DNA from: Leptospira borgpetersenii serovar Javanica
GTDB lineage: Bacteria; Spirochaetota; Leptospiria; Leptospirales; Leptospiraceae
NCBI RefSeq assembly: GCF_003046425.1
Contig: NZ_QAJG01000002.1
Coordinates: forward strand, 62,001 to 126,000
Direction: 5' to 3'
Length of the DNA: 64,000 nucleotides
A program made the position numbers and the translations under genes. The notes beneath the pieces were generated by a model. That model did no database searches. It saw only the letters and a program-made list of their open reading frames with translations, and was not told the DNA's origin. Numbering within the stretch: position 1 is the stretch's first letter; each line of letters begins with the position of its first letter. This document shows positions 52,435-61,945 of the stretch, one piece after another.

Positions 52435-53455
52435 TTAAATATTCGATACTTTACGCTGGTAATTTAACCGAGTAATGAGCTGATATAAGATTATAGTCTT
52501 TTGTCCAAAACCCTCGTAAAAGATCTCCATAAAGTTTTTCATCAATGCTTTCTTGTAAAGGTGCAAGTAATTTATTAGGAACCGCAACGCCATACTCTCT
52601 AAACAAGGTGTGTCCATATCCAAACCATTTGTCTGTAGATGTATTTTTTTAAAACCATTTCGTTCATGAAGAGATTTATAAGCTTCCGTAGAATATAGAA
52701 CTATATGTTGCTCTCCCATAAGAATTCTCTTCGGGTCCAACCCTGTTTTCCTTGATATATCAATTAGTAAAGATTGAGCATGAGGAACCTCAGAAACAAA
52801 TAGACCACCCGGAACGAGTAAGCCAACAACTCGCTTCAAAAACACATCCGAGTCTAACACATGTTCGACAACTCCCCAAGCCATAACTACGTCAAATTTT
52901 TCCGTTGTCTTATAATTATCTAGATTACCATGAAAAACATTTTTATGCCTTCTCGACTGTAACTAAGATATGGCCACTTGATTCATTTCGATTGCATGGG
53001 TTTCCCAACTTTCCTCTTTAAAAACATCGACCACTTCACCGATACCAGCGCCTATATCGAGAATTTTCCCTTTTAAATTAGCAGATAAATGATTTATGAT
53101 TTGCGAATACTTTTTATAACCTATCAGTTGTTTCCTTTTTTCAAAAATAGGCAACATCGAACGGGTATACATTTCGCTGTAATATTCGTCACTGTAAAGT
53201 TCTTCGATACAAATATCAGATAATCTGGGCTCACATATAATGTTTTACAATTGCCGCATGCGTTATGGTAAAAACCATTCAGATTAAAAAAATGATCGAC
53301 TTCTTTTGAACTATAGAATGGACAAGTAACGCCTAAAGTATATTTTGGATTTAAAGCATGAGAACTAATAAAATACCTTCTCAACAGTTCGCCCCATTTA
53401 TTTTCAAACCTTCAAAATCTGGTTTAATTTCAGCCGCTCTTAAAATCCCTTTCAT
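52435..53455 (-). pseudogene. Decayed zinc-ribbon/SAM methyltransferase
   Basis: Three frame segments form one methyltransferase of about 340 residues. From an ATG at 53455, MKGILRAAEIKPDF continues after a one-base loss near 53400 into FENKWGELLRRYF, CPFYSSKEVDHF and ACGNCKTLYVSPD (a Cys-pair N-terminal motif). After another one-base loss near 53220 it reads SDICIEELYSDEYYSEMY, then the SAM motif ILDIGAGIGEV. An in-frame TAG at 52963-52965 interrupts AIEMNQVAIS before FDVVMAWGVVEHV and LVPGGLFVSEVPHA. Two frameshifts and a nonsense codon make loss of function certain unless the sequence is wrong at three sites. It would have methylated an O-unit sugar. Confidence 0.88.
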
Positions 53456-53496
53456 AAGTCTTCTATACAGTTAATCTTTCAAAAAATTAGAATATT

Positions 53497-54615
53497 TTAA
53501 TATACGAAAGCAGGAGTGCGATACAAATTAGAAAGTTTTTCGTTCGTAGTTCCTAAACGAATACTTTCGCCAGATTCGTCCACTTTAACCCAACTTTCTT
53601 TTTCATCCGCCACGTAAAATGCATTCAATAATTGTATAGTCGATTTTGCATCCTCATAACTTATAGAAAAATCTTCATTTTTTCGATAAAAGTTAACAAT
53701 TTCTTGATACAGTTTTCCATGACCTTTTCCATAAACATTTCCTGAAAAATCTTCAGAATTCAAGGAACATGTAGAAGGATCAGGTGTATAAATTTGTAGT
53801 TCGTTTACTGCAATACCCCCGATTTGTGCTAAGCCATTTTCACAAACAATAGATAAACTAGCTTCAAAATCGATAGGCCTCGCAGCCGTCGTTACTTCAA
53901 CGGAACCTAAGGTACCATTGTTAAAAAGCACAGAAGCCACAGCTACATCTTCCACTTCAATACTTGAGCCCATCGTTTTCATCTTGGAACATACTTCATT
54001 TACTTCTCCGCCAAAATAACGCATCAAATCTATATGATGAATTCCCTGATTTGTCAAACAGCCACCGTCCATAGAAAAAGTCCCTCGCCAAGCAGCAAGG
54101 TCATAGTAATTCTGAGGTCGGCACCAACGAACGCGTACGGAGACAATTCTAATTTTCCCCAATTCTCGGGACAATAATCCTTTTTTAACCCTTTGAACAG
54201 CCAAATTGTGGCGATTTTGAAAAACTGGAAAAATACTCAAACCTTTTCGTTTCACTACTTCAAAAACTTTGTCAAAATGAGAAGGTTTCATAAAAGTTGG
54301 TTTTTCAACTACTAAATTAACATTATACTTCTCTAATATTTCTAACGCATGTTCATAATGCATTCCCGAGGGTGTAATTAATGCTACTGTATTTACTTCA
54401 GGATTTTCCATTAGCATTTTATGATAATTTGTATATGCCTTTGTCTTATATTGATCCCTATAAACATTAGCCTTTCCCTCATCCAAATCACAAACAGCGA
54501 TTAATTCAGCCCCCTCAGTTTCAAGAATGGATTTACAATGATGACCAGATATCCGACCGCATCCAATAATCGCAACGTTAGCTTTTTTTTGACTTGAATC
54601 ATTAGCCTTATTCAT
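53497..54615 (-). CDS. Gfo/Idh/MocA-family sugar oxidoreductase
   Basis: A 372-residue oxidoreductase. The NAD-binding motif IIGCGRISGHH (16-26), VVEKPTFM with the conserved EKP, and GGCLTNQGIHHIDLMRYF with D/H catalytic residues are clear; it resembles the WlbA-type enzymes that oxidise C3 of UDP-sugars before transamination. The aminotransferase gene just downstream in coordinate order upstream in transcription (54608-55702) overlaps it by eight bases, so the pair could form a 3-keto sugar and then an amino sugar. Substrate is inference. It starts with ATG at 54615. Confidence 0.85.
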   Translation of the reverse strand: MNKANDSSQKKANVAIIGCGRISGHHCKSILETEGAELIAVCDLDEGKANVYRDQYKTKAYTNYHKMLMENPEVNTVALITPSGMHYEHALEILEKYNVNLVVEKPTFMKPSHFDKVFEVVKRKGLSIFPVFQNRHNLAVQRVKKGLLSRELGKIRIVSVRVRWCRPQNYYDLAAWRGTFSMDGGCLTNQGIHHIDLMRYFGGEVNEVCSKMKTMGSSIEVEDVAVASVLFNNGTLGSVEVTTAARPIDFEASLSIVCENGLAQIGGIAVNELQIYTPDPSTCSLNSEDFSGNVYGKGHGKLYQEIVNFYRKNEDFSISYEDAKSTIQLLNAFYVADEKESWVKVDESGESIRLGTTNEKLSNLYRTPAFVY

Positions 54616-55702
54616 CTTTCATCCCTTTACAAATTAATTCTATAATTGATTTAAAATTTTCAATTGTAGTGATCGAAAAACGACTGTAACCTCGCAAACA
54701 ATCTTCTACAAAGTTTTCTCGATAAAGAACACGGTCTTTTAGTGTCTTATGAATTTTTTCAGCATATTCTCCAAATGCTACATGCTGAAAATTACCATTT
54801 GTATTGAGCACTTTAAATCCGAGAGATTTCATAGCATCACGAAAGTAACTCTTACCTTCGTTTAGTCTTTTTACGGAGGTGTACATCTCTCCCGAGTAGT
54901 CCATCATTCTTTCCATAAAAGCTACACTAATTGTGCTTACTTCATACATTGGCCTAAGTTTATGATAAAACTTGATTATTTCTGGATGTCCAACTGCATA
55001 ACCAATTCTAAGCCCAGCCAGCCCCCATGCTTTTGCGAAAGTTCTCGCGACGATTAGATTTTTAAATTCTTTAGTAAATTCAACACAAGTATCTTCATGA
55101 AAAGGATGATATGCTTCATCTACAAGAATAACTATATTCAGCTTTTTGCAAAACTCGATTAGTTCTCGCAATGTTTTAAGTGAAAGCACTGTTCCAGTAG
55201 GACTATCTGGGTTAGGAATAGAAAATAACTTTGGTTTTATACGCTCAATATGTTCTAAAATTTTTTCAAAAGTTAAAACAGGACCCTCCTCTCCCTTTTC
55301 ATAGAAAAGAGGATAAGCCTTAGCTCCAAACATCTTAGAATAAATAGAATACATGGCAAATGTAGGAGAGGTATGAATAAAACTATCTCCTTCATTCATA
55401 AAAGCTTCAAAAGTTAATCGAATCGCACCGTCACTCCCCGGAGTTAAAATAAGAGACTGAGGAGAAGTATTCGTCCACTTTGCCAACTTCCGATATAACT
55501 CTCCACATTCAGGATATGTGGACAATGTAAGAGGATTTAATTCTGAAAGTATTGAAGAGGTGATTTTTGCTAGTTGCGGATCTAAATTTTCATTTTTATC
55601 AAGCCAAAGTTTATAATTTGGACGCGGAGTTAATAACTGCCAATCCGGTCTTTCTAAACTTGGATCCAATAATGGTTTTCTTAAGTTGAAATTTATATTC
55701 AT
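54608..55702 (-). CDS. HisC-like PLP aminotransferase (class I/II)
   Basis: A 364-residue fold-type I aminotransferase similar to histidinol-phosphate aminotransferase. LDKNENL (34-40) at the substrate site, LTPGSDGAIRL (86-96), PNPDSPTG (163-170), D195 and Y198 in VDEAYH and the Schiff-base lysine at 224 in TFAKAWGLAGLRIG are all present. Within a sugar block it is unlikely to serve histidine synthesis. It may aminate a keto intermediate from the overlapping Gfo/Idh gene, or provide an amino-acid-derived decoration. It precedes the oxidoreductase in transcription, with eight bases of overlap. Confidence 0.85.
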   Translation of the reverse strand: MNINFNLRKPLLDPSLERPDWQLLTPRPNYKLWLDKNENLDPQLAKITSSILSELNPLTLSTYPECGELYRKLAKWTNTSPQSLILTPGSDGAIRLTFEAFMNEGDSFIHTSPTFAMYSIYSKMFGAKAYPLFYEKGEEGPVLTFEKILEHIERIKPKLFSIPNPDSPTGTVLSLKTLRELIEFCKKLNIVILVDEAYHPFHEDTCVEFTKEFKNLIVARTFAKAWGLAGLRIGYAVGHPEIIKFYHKLRPMYEVSTISVAFMERMMDYSGEMYTSVKRLNEGKSYFRDAMKSLGFKVLNTNGNFQHVAFGEYAEKIHKTLKDRVLYRENFVEDCLRGYSRFSITTIENFKSIIELICKGMKDE

Positions 55703-55729
55703 CAGTAATTTATAATATTATCTTTAGAT

Positions 55730-56476
55730 TCAAGAAGTCATTGTACGTAGAATTTCGTCTGGAAGTAAAAATTCACGTTTGAAATGCGTATCTTCTTTTT
55801 TAGGTTTCTGAACCGCGAAAACTCCAAAACATAATTGGTCGTAAGGAGTTTTAGCCGTTTGGCTGGGTTTACCGTAATAACCATATGCAAAAATATTACC
55901 TGCGCCTAACTTTTCAAAATAAATCAGTAATTGTTTTGAATTTAAAACCACGTACGGGGCGACTTCACCTTCAGAAATACCCGCATAATTGATATACTGA
56001 TATGATTTTTTGATATCATTCACAGTTGCAGAATTTGTAATTCGAAAACTTGCAATAAAAACTCCGTTTTCTTTTACCATTGACCAAGCTTTCTGCAAAA
56101 GTGATTCAAAATTCAACTGCCAATCGATACAACCTAGAGAAAAAACTATATCAAAACTATTCACTTGAACAGAAGGATGATCCAATAAGAGAAAATCTTC
56201 TTCCAAGATTAAAGCATCCGGGTAAATTTCTTCAGCAATTAAAGCAGCTTGAGAATTGATTTCGATTCCAATATAATTGTGATGACCAAAATGCTCCCGA
56301 AGCGCCAACCCCAATCCAGCACAACCACAACCAATATCCAATATTTTAGGATTTCCTCCTGGCCAAACTTTTTCTATAACCTCTTTTTCGGATTTATAGA
56401 ATTGCCCCCACTTCACACGGTTCTCTCGAAAGTATCTGCCAATATCTTCATTATTGTATTTAATGCTTTGTTTCAC
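55730..56476 (-). CDS. Class I SAM-dependent methyltransferase
   Basis: A 248-residue methyltransferase with the SAM motif LDIGCGCAGLG (46-56), an acidic strand-2 end (YIGIEINSQAA), and FDIVFSLGCIDW and AWSMVKENGVFIASF as motifs II and III. The frame opens with GTG at 56476, preceded by AGG ten bases upstream; no in-frame ATG fits the domain better. It lies 19 bases after the cyclase gene. It may methylate nitrogen or oxygen of the sugar built by the neighbouring aminotransferase and oxidoreductase. Confidence 0.82.
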   Translation of the reverse strand: MKQSIKYNNEDIGRYFRENRVKWGQFYKSEKEVIEKVWPGGNPKILDIGCGCAGLGLALREHFGHHNYIGIEINSQAALIAEEIYPDALILEEDFLLLDHPSVQVNSFDIVFSLGCIDWQLNFESLLQKAWSMVKENGVFIASFRITNSATVNDIKKSYQYINYAGISEGEVAPYVVLNSKQLLIYFEKLGAGNIFAYGYYGKPSQTAKTPYDQLCFGVFAVQKPKKEDTHFKREFLLPDEILRTMTS

Positions 56477-56495
56477 TTAATACATACCTAAATTA

Positions 56496-57188
56496 TTATT
56501 TTAATTTTGCTAATATTATTGCTGGGGAACCATCCGCCCTATCAAACAATAATGGGCATACAATTAATCGATCTATCGATGCTCCACTAATACCAGATAA
56601 TTTCATATCTTCTATGAGTAAAATTGGATCACTTTCCACATTTAAACCATCTTGGTTTTTACAAAGAAAGGCGCGATGAGATTGTTTTCCCATATTTCTG
56701 TGAACCCTACTACTCATAGAAATATAATCGAAACCAAAAAACTTCAATCTTCGATTTTTTCTTAACCATAAACCTACATTAGGTTCTATTGCAGGATTTT
56801 GAAAACAATAATATTCTAAATTAGATTCTCTATATTTTTCAAATCCGGTTTTTAATATCAAGGCTTCCGTATTTTCGGGAACTTTTTTTAAAGAAGGAAG
56901 GAGTTTATCTAAATCAAACACCTCACCTGGATTCGCCAAGTATTCTATCACGTGCGATCTTTCACATACCCAAAAATTTGCAGGATACTCATCTAAAGTC
57001 ATTCCCTCGTCATTAAAATGAAATGGCGCATCAATGTGAGTTCCTATGTGATTTGAGAAAAAAAGTTGAGATTCGTTTGAGGTATCACCGTTAATTATAG
57101 ATCGAGTTCTATTAATTTCAAATTTACCTGTATTTGCATAAGAAGGTGTGTTTAAATTCAAAAGATGGTTTAGATAAATGTAATTCAT
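56496..57188 (-). CDS. Cyclase-family protein (KynB-like metal hydrolase)
   Basis: A 230-residue member of the family named cyclase (PF04199), whose best known member is kynurenine formamidase KynB. The metal motif HxGTHxDxPxH is intact: H47, H51, D53 and H57 in NHIGTHIDAPFHF. Later, FFGFDYISM-like KFFGFDYISMS and IDRLIVCPLLF fit the family. These zinc or manganese enzymes hydrolyse amides or lactones. In this cluster it could remove a formyl group or open a lactone of the amino-sugar intermediate; the substrate is unknown. Confidence 0.8.
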   Translation of the reverse strand: MNYIYLNHLLNLNTPSYANTGKFEINRTRSIINGDTSNESQLFFSNHIGTHIDAPFHFNDEGMTLDEYPANFWVCERSHVIEYLANPGEVFDLDKLLPSLKKVPENTEALILKTGFEKYRESNLEYYCFQNPAIEPNVGLWLRKNRRLKFFGFDYISMSSRVHRNMGKQSHRAFLCKNQDGLNVESDPILLIEDMKLSGISGASIDRLIVCPLLFDRADGSPAIILAKLK

Positions 57189-57224
57189 TTTACAAAAGCG
57201 CTATTCGATTATTTCAAACTTTCA

Positions 57225-59006
57225 TCAAATTGAATTTTTATTAAGAACCAAATTTTCAAGAAATAATTTCCATTCACTCTTCCATTCAGAAGAAGTTCGC
57301 CCATGATTCCATAAAAATTCCTGTCTAACTACCTGAATTTTCTTATCAAACCACCAATTTTCTATTCCAATTTCTAAAATTTCATCTAGCTTACGTGCTG
57401 CTAAAAGCGGATTATCAAAGAGAATACCAACATCTCTTAAAAGATTTAGACATTTATTAAAATTGGAACATTCTTTAAAATGTTTCGAATTCCAAAACAA
57501 AAGGGTTGGCGCATTCATCACTAAAGATTGTATATAGGTAGTACTCATATGATCAATGATACAAAGTGCGGAAATTTTCATTTTCTTCACAATATCAAAG
57601 TTATCAGAACTAAGCAGCTCAATTCCGTCAGGAAGATTATCTTGTAAATAATCACGATTAGACCAACTCATATTAGTTGTTTTAACTTTATATTTATAAG
57701 AATTATTTTTTTTAATGTACCTACAAAAGTCTATTAAATTATTAGTATAATCTAATACCATTTCAGGAAGCATAATACTTTGTAAACGTATCGAATATAC
57801 AAAATAAGTATGCGTAATGATCAATATTTCATCATTTTTCCGACAATGAGTCCCTAGTTTAGAAAGGCTCGGTGAAGACAATGGATAAATACTGCCTTGA
57901 TAACCAGAATGGTCATACTTCCATCCCCAAGAAATGAATCCGTTAGGAATAGAATATTCTATTTTTCCTAGAGGAAAATTATATATCTGGCCATATCCTC
58001 CACCGTGTTGTACTGAATACCAAGTACCGCCATTTTCAAGAGTATCAGCTAGAAGAAATCGATTTGAATTGTATACGTCCATACCTAACCAGATTTTATA
58101 TGGATTTTTCTTTACAATTTTTAAAACTTTAAACTCTTCTGGAATATATCTAAAAAAATTCTCACTTAAAGTTTCTTCAAATTCTGATTGAACTTCAAAA
58201 TTCAATACCCTCGTTGAAAATGACTTTATATCGGCATAAATTGTTTCTATCAAGATAGAACTTTCCGATTGTAAGGACGAAGTATTTTTAACTATTGGTA
58301 ATAACTCCATTTTCTGTTTTTCAGACAAGCCGTATATCAAACCCATTCGAATAGAACTTATCTTGTTATATCTATATTTTAATAATTTAAAATATAAATT
58401 CTTTATTACATTTTTAGTTTTTTGTTTATTTTTTTTCCAAAAAGAATCGATGGCTTGCTTTTTCTCGAATGTATTTTTGACATCAAAAGTCAGAACTTCA
58501 TTTCCAAAATTATTCTTTCTAATAAAATCGGATAACAAATTCAGATTATAATAATGAGAATCCGTCGATAAATCAAAAAAATCATTCTCATTCGAAATAA
58601 AAATTTCACTAGGATTTAAGATTTTTATTTGGAATTTAGCATAAGATTGTTTTTTAAGCTCATAGAGCCTTAAATATCGATCATAGTATATATGTATGAA
58701 ACTATGTATGTATCTTATTAAAATGATTGACCAATAGTTTTCACTTTTATTAATTTTAAATACCTCATTCATAGTTCTACAAATTGAAGGAAGTATTTTA
58801 TCATAGAGTGAATCTGTATATTTAGAGGCTATCTCAACATCATTCCAACTTTTATAGGGAGAATCTAGAAATTTATATTTTCTGTGTTCTTCAAATTTAA
58901 TATTTGGATTATTTAAAAAACAGAAATTTGCAAGATAAACTGCATTTTCTCGACAATTTTCATCTGGAAAAAAAGGTTCATACCCCGTCAATACTAAATC
59001 TACCAT
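57225..59006 (-). CDS. LIC12162-family putative transferase
   Basis: A 593-residue protein that I recognise as the LIC12162 family (TIGR04331), first named in Leptospira and found in surface polysaccharide loci. Family features: start VDLVLTGYEPFFPDENC with an N-terminal helical domain, YSVQHGGGYGQ near 333-343, IDHMSTTY at 484-491, LLRDVGIL at 522-529 and the C-terminal RTSSEWKSEWKLFL. The C-terminal half resembles GT-B capsule transferases of the KpsC/S type (Ser/Thr-rich loop before a helix). It is probably a glycosyl- or glycerol-type transferase; substrate unknown. Sixteen bases separate it from the TylF-like gene. Confidence 0.8.
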   Translation of the reverse strand: MVDLVLTGYEPFFPDENCRENAVYLANFCFLNNPNIKFEEHRKYKFLDSPYKSWNDVEIASKYTDSLYDKILPSICRTMNEVFKINKSENYWSIILIRYIHSFIHIYYDRYLRLYELKKQSYAKFQIKILNPSEIFISNENDFFDLSTDSHYYNLNLLSDFIRKNNFGNEVLTFDVKNTFEKKQAIDSFWKKNKQKTKNVIKNLYFKLLKYRYNKISSIRMGLIYGLSEKQKMELLPIVKNTSSLQSESSILIETIYADIKSFSTRVLNFEVQSEFEETLSENFFRYIPEEFKVLKIVKKNPYKIWLGMDVYNSNRFLLADTLENGGTWYSVQHGGGYGQIYNFPLGKIEYSIPNGFISWGWKYDHSGYQGSIYPLSSPSLSKLGTHCRKNDEILIITHTYFVYSIRLQSIMLPEMVLDYTNNLIDFCRYIKKNNSYKYKVKTTNMSWSNRDYLQDNLPDGIELLSSDNFDIVKKMKISALCIIDHMSTTYIQSLVMNAPTLLFWNSKHFKECSNFNKCLNLLRDVGILFDNPLLAARKLDEILEIGIENWWFDKKIQVVRQEFLWNHGRTSSEWKSEWKLFLENLVLNKNSI

Positions 59007-59021
59007 TTTATATTAAGCAAA

Positions 59022-59753
59022 TTAAAGGACGATGTAACTTACATTAGAATCAAAACTATTTCTATGTAAGAAATAATTTTTAACTCCAATGCTATCAAAT
59101 AACGCAATCGCCTCACCGGGTGCCTTTGCGTCATTAATTTCATCAAATACAATAACCCCACCCTTAGGCATTCTCGATTTAAAACTTTCAAGTGCTATCT
59201 TTGTAGGAGTATAGATGTCAAAGTCAATATGCAACAAGGCTACTATCAAATGTTTATTTACATTTACATAATTTGGGATCGTAATTGTAGCATCACCAGC
59301 AATAAGCTCCATTTTTGGAATCATTGATAAGGTTCTATTTTCGTTATGGATTCTACAAGAATTTAGTATTTCTTCATGCGATTGTTTTCCTGCAAAGTCC
59401 TTCCAATTTTCCGTTTCAAAATAATCGCCTGATCGATCCTCTTCAGCAACGTTTTGAAATCCCTCAAAGGTATCAAATCCAATGATCCTCCGATTATGAT
59501 TATATGGCTCAAATATTGTGCTGAAATGCAGCCAACTAAAAAATCCTGCGCCAAGATTCACCCCACACTCTACAATGGAACCATGCACATTTAATATTTT
59601 CTTAAAAATTTCATACCTATTCAGAAACTTCGCGACATCTCTTCTATTAACAAATCTGGGGAAATTGGAAAGCTTATCTTCTGTCGTTAATTTAGAACTA
59701 TTATATAAGTCTGCAAGCTTAGATTGAAAAGGTAATTCGTCTAAATTACTCAT
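59022..59753 (-). CDS. TylF/MycF-like O-methyltransferase
   Basis: A 243-residue SAM-dependent methyltransferase of the macrocin O-methyltransferase family (TylF). SAM contacts are VECGVNLGAG (61-70) and IGFDTFEGF (91-99); the magnesium site is LLHIDFDIYTPTKIAL (173-189, acidic residues 177 and 179) with VFDE at 202-205. TylF enzymes methylate deoxysugar hydroxyls in macrolides, and relatives occur in O-antigen loci. It overlaps the dioxygenase-like gene by eight bases. It probably O-methylates the unusual sugar of this block. Confidence 0.85.
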   Translation of the reverse strand: MSNLDELPFQSKLADLYNSSKLTTEDKLSNFPRFVNRRDVAKFLNRYEIFKKILNVHGSIVECGVNLGAGFFSWLHFSTIFEPYNHNRRIIGFDTFEGFQNVAEEDRSGDYFETENWKDFAGKQSHEEILNSCRIHNENRTLSMIPKMELIAGDATITIPNYVNVNKHLIVALLHIDFDIYTPTKIALESFKSRMPKGGVIVFDEINDAKAPGEAIALFDSIGVKNYFLHRNSFDSNVSYIVL

Positions 59754-60651
59754 TACTTTTTTTTCCTGTAAATTTTAACAATTTTTCTCTTTTAAGTTTT
59801 TCTTCCGGCCAATTTATTTTTGGCTTTTGTGAAAGAAACTTTCTAATTTTTGGAAGTATTTCTTCATTCAATCGTTTTAATGTAAACGGAGTAAATTCTT
59901 CATACTTAGTATTTCCAGAGAACAATGCATTTCCGGTGAGATTGTCATATCTGATTAAAACAGTCCACCGTGCGTTTATTTGATCTTCGAATTTAGGAGA
60001 AGAATGAAATACTAACCTATTTAACGCAATCAAGTCCCCATCAACAACCGAAGCTTTTGATATTTCAGGATATTTTTCTCGGTATTTTAGAGGCACGCAG
60101 ACATTATATAAACCCCATTCTTCTTCTACTTGCTCCTCATGTTTAACTGGGCCTTCTCTATGAGAATTTTTCCAATAGCTTACGGCATTAGTTTCTTCAA
60201 CTGGATGCAATGGTAACCAATATGTAACACTATTTTCGGAATCTAAAGAATTAATATCTTGATGACAGTCCTGAAAGAAAGATTTTTCCCAAGGTAAATA
60301 CATTTGAATTTTTAATTCCCTAACGCTAGGTTTATCAATATTTATCCCTAAAGCAAAGTCACGTAGTATATCTAAACTAGCTAATTCATAGAAAGCTGGA
60401 ATTCTCTGAATATACTGATATAATAAATTTCTCTTTTCCGGATTTTTACTAAGAATATCCCAAATCAAATCTGAAGTAATTTTATGAAACTCATTAGGAT
60501 TATCTACATAGTCTATTCTCTCTCCTTTAATTTCCTCAATTACGTCTATAATACTATATCTAATTTTTGAAAGAATTGCTTTCGGAATTACTGATTTTAT
60601 AATTACCAGTCCATCTTCCAAATATGTATATTTTCTATCTTCAAAATTCAT
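59746..60651 (-). CDS. Phytanoyl-CoA dioxygenase-like Fe(II)/2OG oxygenase
   Basis: A 301-residue PhyH-like enzyme. The metal triad is visible as His130-Gln-Asp132 (DCHQD) and His216 (VFHSSPKF), with Arg228 (NARWTVLIRYD) in the place of the 2-oxoglutarate-binding arginine. The WLPLHPVEETN stretch is typical of PhyH. Such enzymes hydroxylate or otherwise oxidise small molecules and occur in natural-product clusters; here it would oxidise a sugar or its amide. It overlaps the TylF-like gene and, with ATGA, the exonuclease gene. Confidence 0.82.
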   Translation of the reverse strand: MNFEDRKYTYLEDGLVIIKSVIPKAILSKIRYSIIDVIEEIKGERIDYVDNPNEFHKITSDLIWDILSKNPEKRNLLYQYIQRIPAFYELASLDILRDFALGINIDKPSVRELKIQMYLPWEKSFFQDCHQDINSLDSENSVTYWLPLHPVEETNAVSYWKNSHREGPVKHEEQVEEEWGLYNVCVPLKYREKYPEISKASVVDGDLIALNRLVFHSSPKFEDQINARWTVLIRYDNLTGNALFSGNTKYEEFTPFTLKRLNEEILPKIRKFLSQKPKINWPEEKLKREKLLKFTGKKSNE

Positions 60652-61220
60652 AGATTTACCTCAATAGGAAAATAAGATAATTTTCTCTCGCGTAATAACC
60701 TGAAGAAACATTTTCTTACGATATGAGCGTCATATAAGGCATCGTGTTTTCTAAATGAAGCCTTATCCCCAACAAAATCCACCCTGTCAATATTATCAGG
60801 ATCATAACCCGACATATAGAAAATTGTATCCAAATCAAAGTGCTTTCGATGATTTAAAAATTCGGGTAAATATCTCTCATAACTAAAATATTTTGATTCA
60901 GGATATAAAGTATGCCAGAGCTGAAATACAAGCAATAAATCGAGAGATTTGCCTGCGGAAATTAGACAAATTGGTTTTCCCTGAGAATACTCGGTAAAAA
61001 ATTCATTTAAAATAGCTGATGCTTCAGAAGTAGAGATAGCTTTTCGCTCATCAATATGAACCAATACATTATCTTTTACCCAACTTGTAAGTTGATCTCT
61101 GTCATAGTCATTGAAAATTAAGTACAACTCTTTTCCTTCCAAAGTGACAAAACCAGCTGAAATCAAAGTCGTTCTAATATGGGAGCTTGTAAATTCACAA
61201 TCTATAAATACAATTTTCAT
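60648..61220 (-). CDS. DEDDh 3'-5' exonuclease-like protein
   Basis: A 190-residue protein with an RNase T/DnaQ-like fold. The four acids of the DEDDh site are apparent: D7 and E9 in FIDCEF, D94 in GKSLDLLL, and H159-x4-D164 in KHDALYDAHIVR. The catalytic residues look intact, so it should be active on RNA or DNA ends, yet it lies inside a tight sugar operon, overlapping the dioxygenase by four bases. It may have a regulatory or small-molecule (nucleotide-linked) role, or be a passenger gene. A phosphodiesterase acting on a nucleotide sugar is speculative. Confidence 0.75.
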   Translation of the reverse strand: MKIVFIDCEFTSSHIRTTLISAGFVTLEGKELYLIFNDYDRDQLTSWVKDNVLVHIDERKAISTSEASAILNEFFTEYSQGKPICLISAGKSLDLLLVFQLWHTLYPESKYFSYERYLPEFLNHRKHFDLDTIFYMSGYDPDNIDRVDFVGDKASFRKHDALYDAHIVRKCFFRLLRERKLSYFPIEVNL

Positions 61221-61279
61221 CTTTATTCCTTTTAGAACTTTTCGGAATAACCTGATGTTTTCCTCATAGAAAAATGCGC

Positions 61280-61846
61280 TTATAATAGACCCTTAGCCAA
61301 TCGAGCCATCCAAATCATATCGTAAAATTGATTATCGAAACAGCGAGCTTTGCGCCATGTTCCTTCTATTTCGAAACCTGCAGCCAAAAAAGCTTTTACA
61401 GAGGCTGGATTTTCAGAAAAAGCTGCTGCTTGTAATCTTACTAAATTTAAACCATTTGGATTTAAAGCCCAATCCCCTACTTTTTCTAAACATTTTCTAG
61501 ATATTCCTCTATTCCATATCTTTCTCTCTCCTAATAAAATTCCCACTGTCGCATGAAGATGAAATTTAGAAATAGAAGTTAAAGTTATATTGCCAACATG
61601 ATTTCCTTGGAAGCGAATAGCTAGTAATAAATCTGTCTCAGATGATTCCATTTTTTGCCAATACTCATTTAAATCTTTTTGATTATATATATGCATTCGA
61701 GGACCTTCTAGCCACTTGATAATATTAAAATCCACTAACCAAGAAAGCCACGGCCCATCAAGATCTTTGAGTTGAACACAATCTAACCAAAGATCAGTAT
61801 CCACATCCAATCGAAATGAAGAAGGAACTCTTTGACGAAATACCAT
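61280..61846 (-). CDS. GNAT-family acetyltransferase (RimJ/RimL-like)
   Basis: A 188-residue GNAT enzyme. GNITLTSISKFHLHATVGILLGERKIWNRG (from about 85) corresponds to the central strands and acetyl-CoA pyrophosphate loop, and RLQAAAFSENPASVKAFLAAGFEIEGTWRKA to the C-terminal helix and strand of the RimJ/RimL type. Similar enzymes N-acetylate amino sugars in LPS loci. It could serve the amino sugar of this block. No acetyltransferase lies next to the fdtA/fdtB-like pair, but pairing with that pathway 43 kb away is unsupported. Confidence 0.82.
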   Translation of the reverse strand: MVFRQRVPSSFRLDVDTDLWLDCVQLKDLDGPWLSWLVDFNIIKWLEGPRMHIYNQKDLNEYWQKMESSETDLLLAIRFQGNHVGNITLTSISKFHLHATVGILLGERKIWNRGISRKCLEKVGDWALNPNGLNLVRLQAAAFSENPASVKAFLAAGFEIEGTWRKARCFDNQFYDMIWMARLAKGLL

Positions 61847-61945
61847 ATTAAGAGAACGTTAATATTCTACCTAGTTAACCGCAAAAGGCCATCGAACTTT
61901 CAGCATAACCTTAAAAACAACTTATTTATGATTTAAACTTCTTTT

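Noticed and set aside
54608..55702. True histidine biosynthesis gene hisC
   Set aside because: No other his gene is near and the gene is translationally coupled to a sugar oxidoreductase; only the fold is shared.
60648..61220. Toxin or anti-phage nuclease interpretation of the DEDDh protein
   Set aside because: No antitoxin partner or defence gene lies nearby, and its overlaps with sugar enzymes point to the operon instead.
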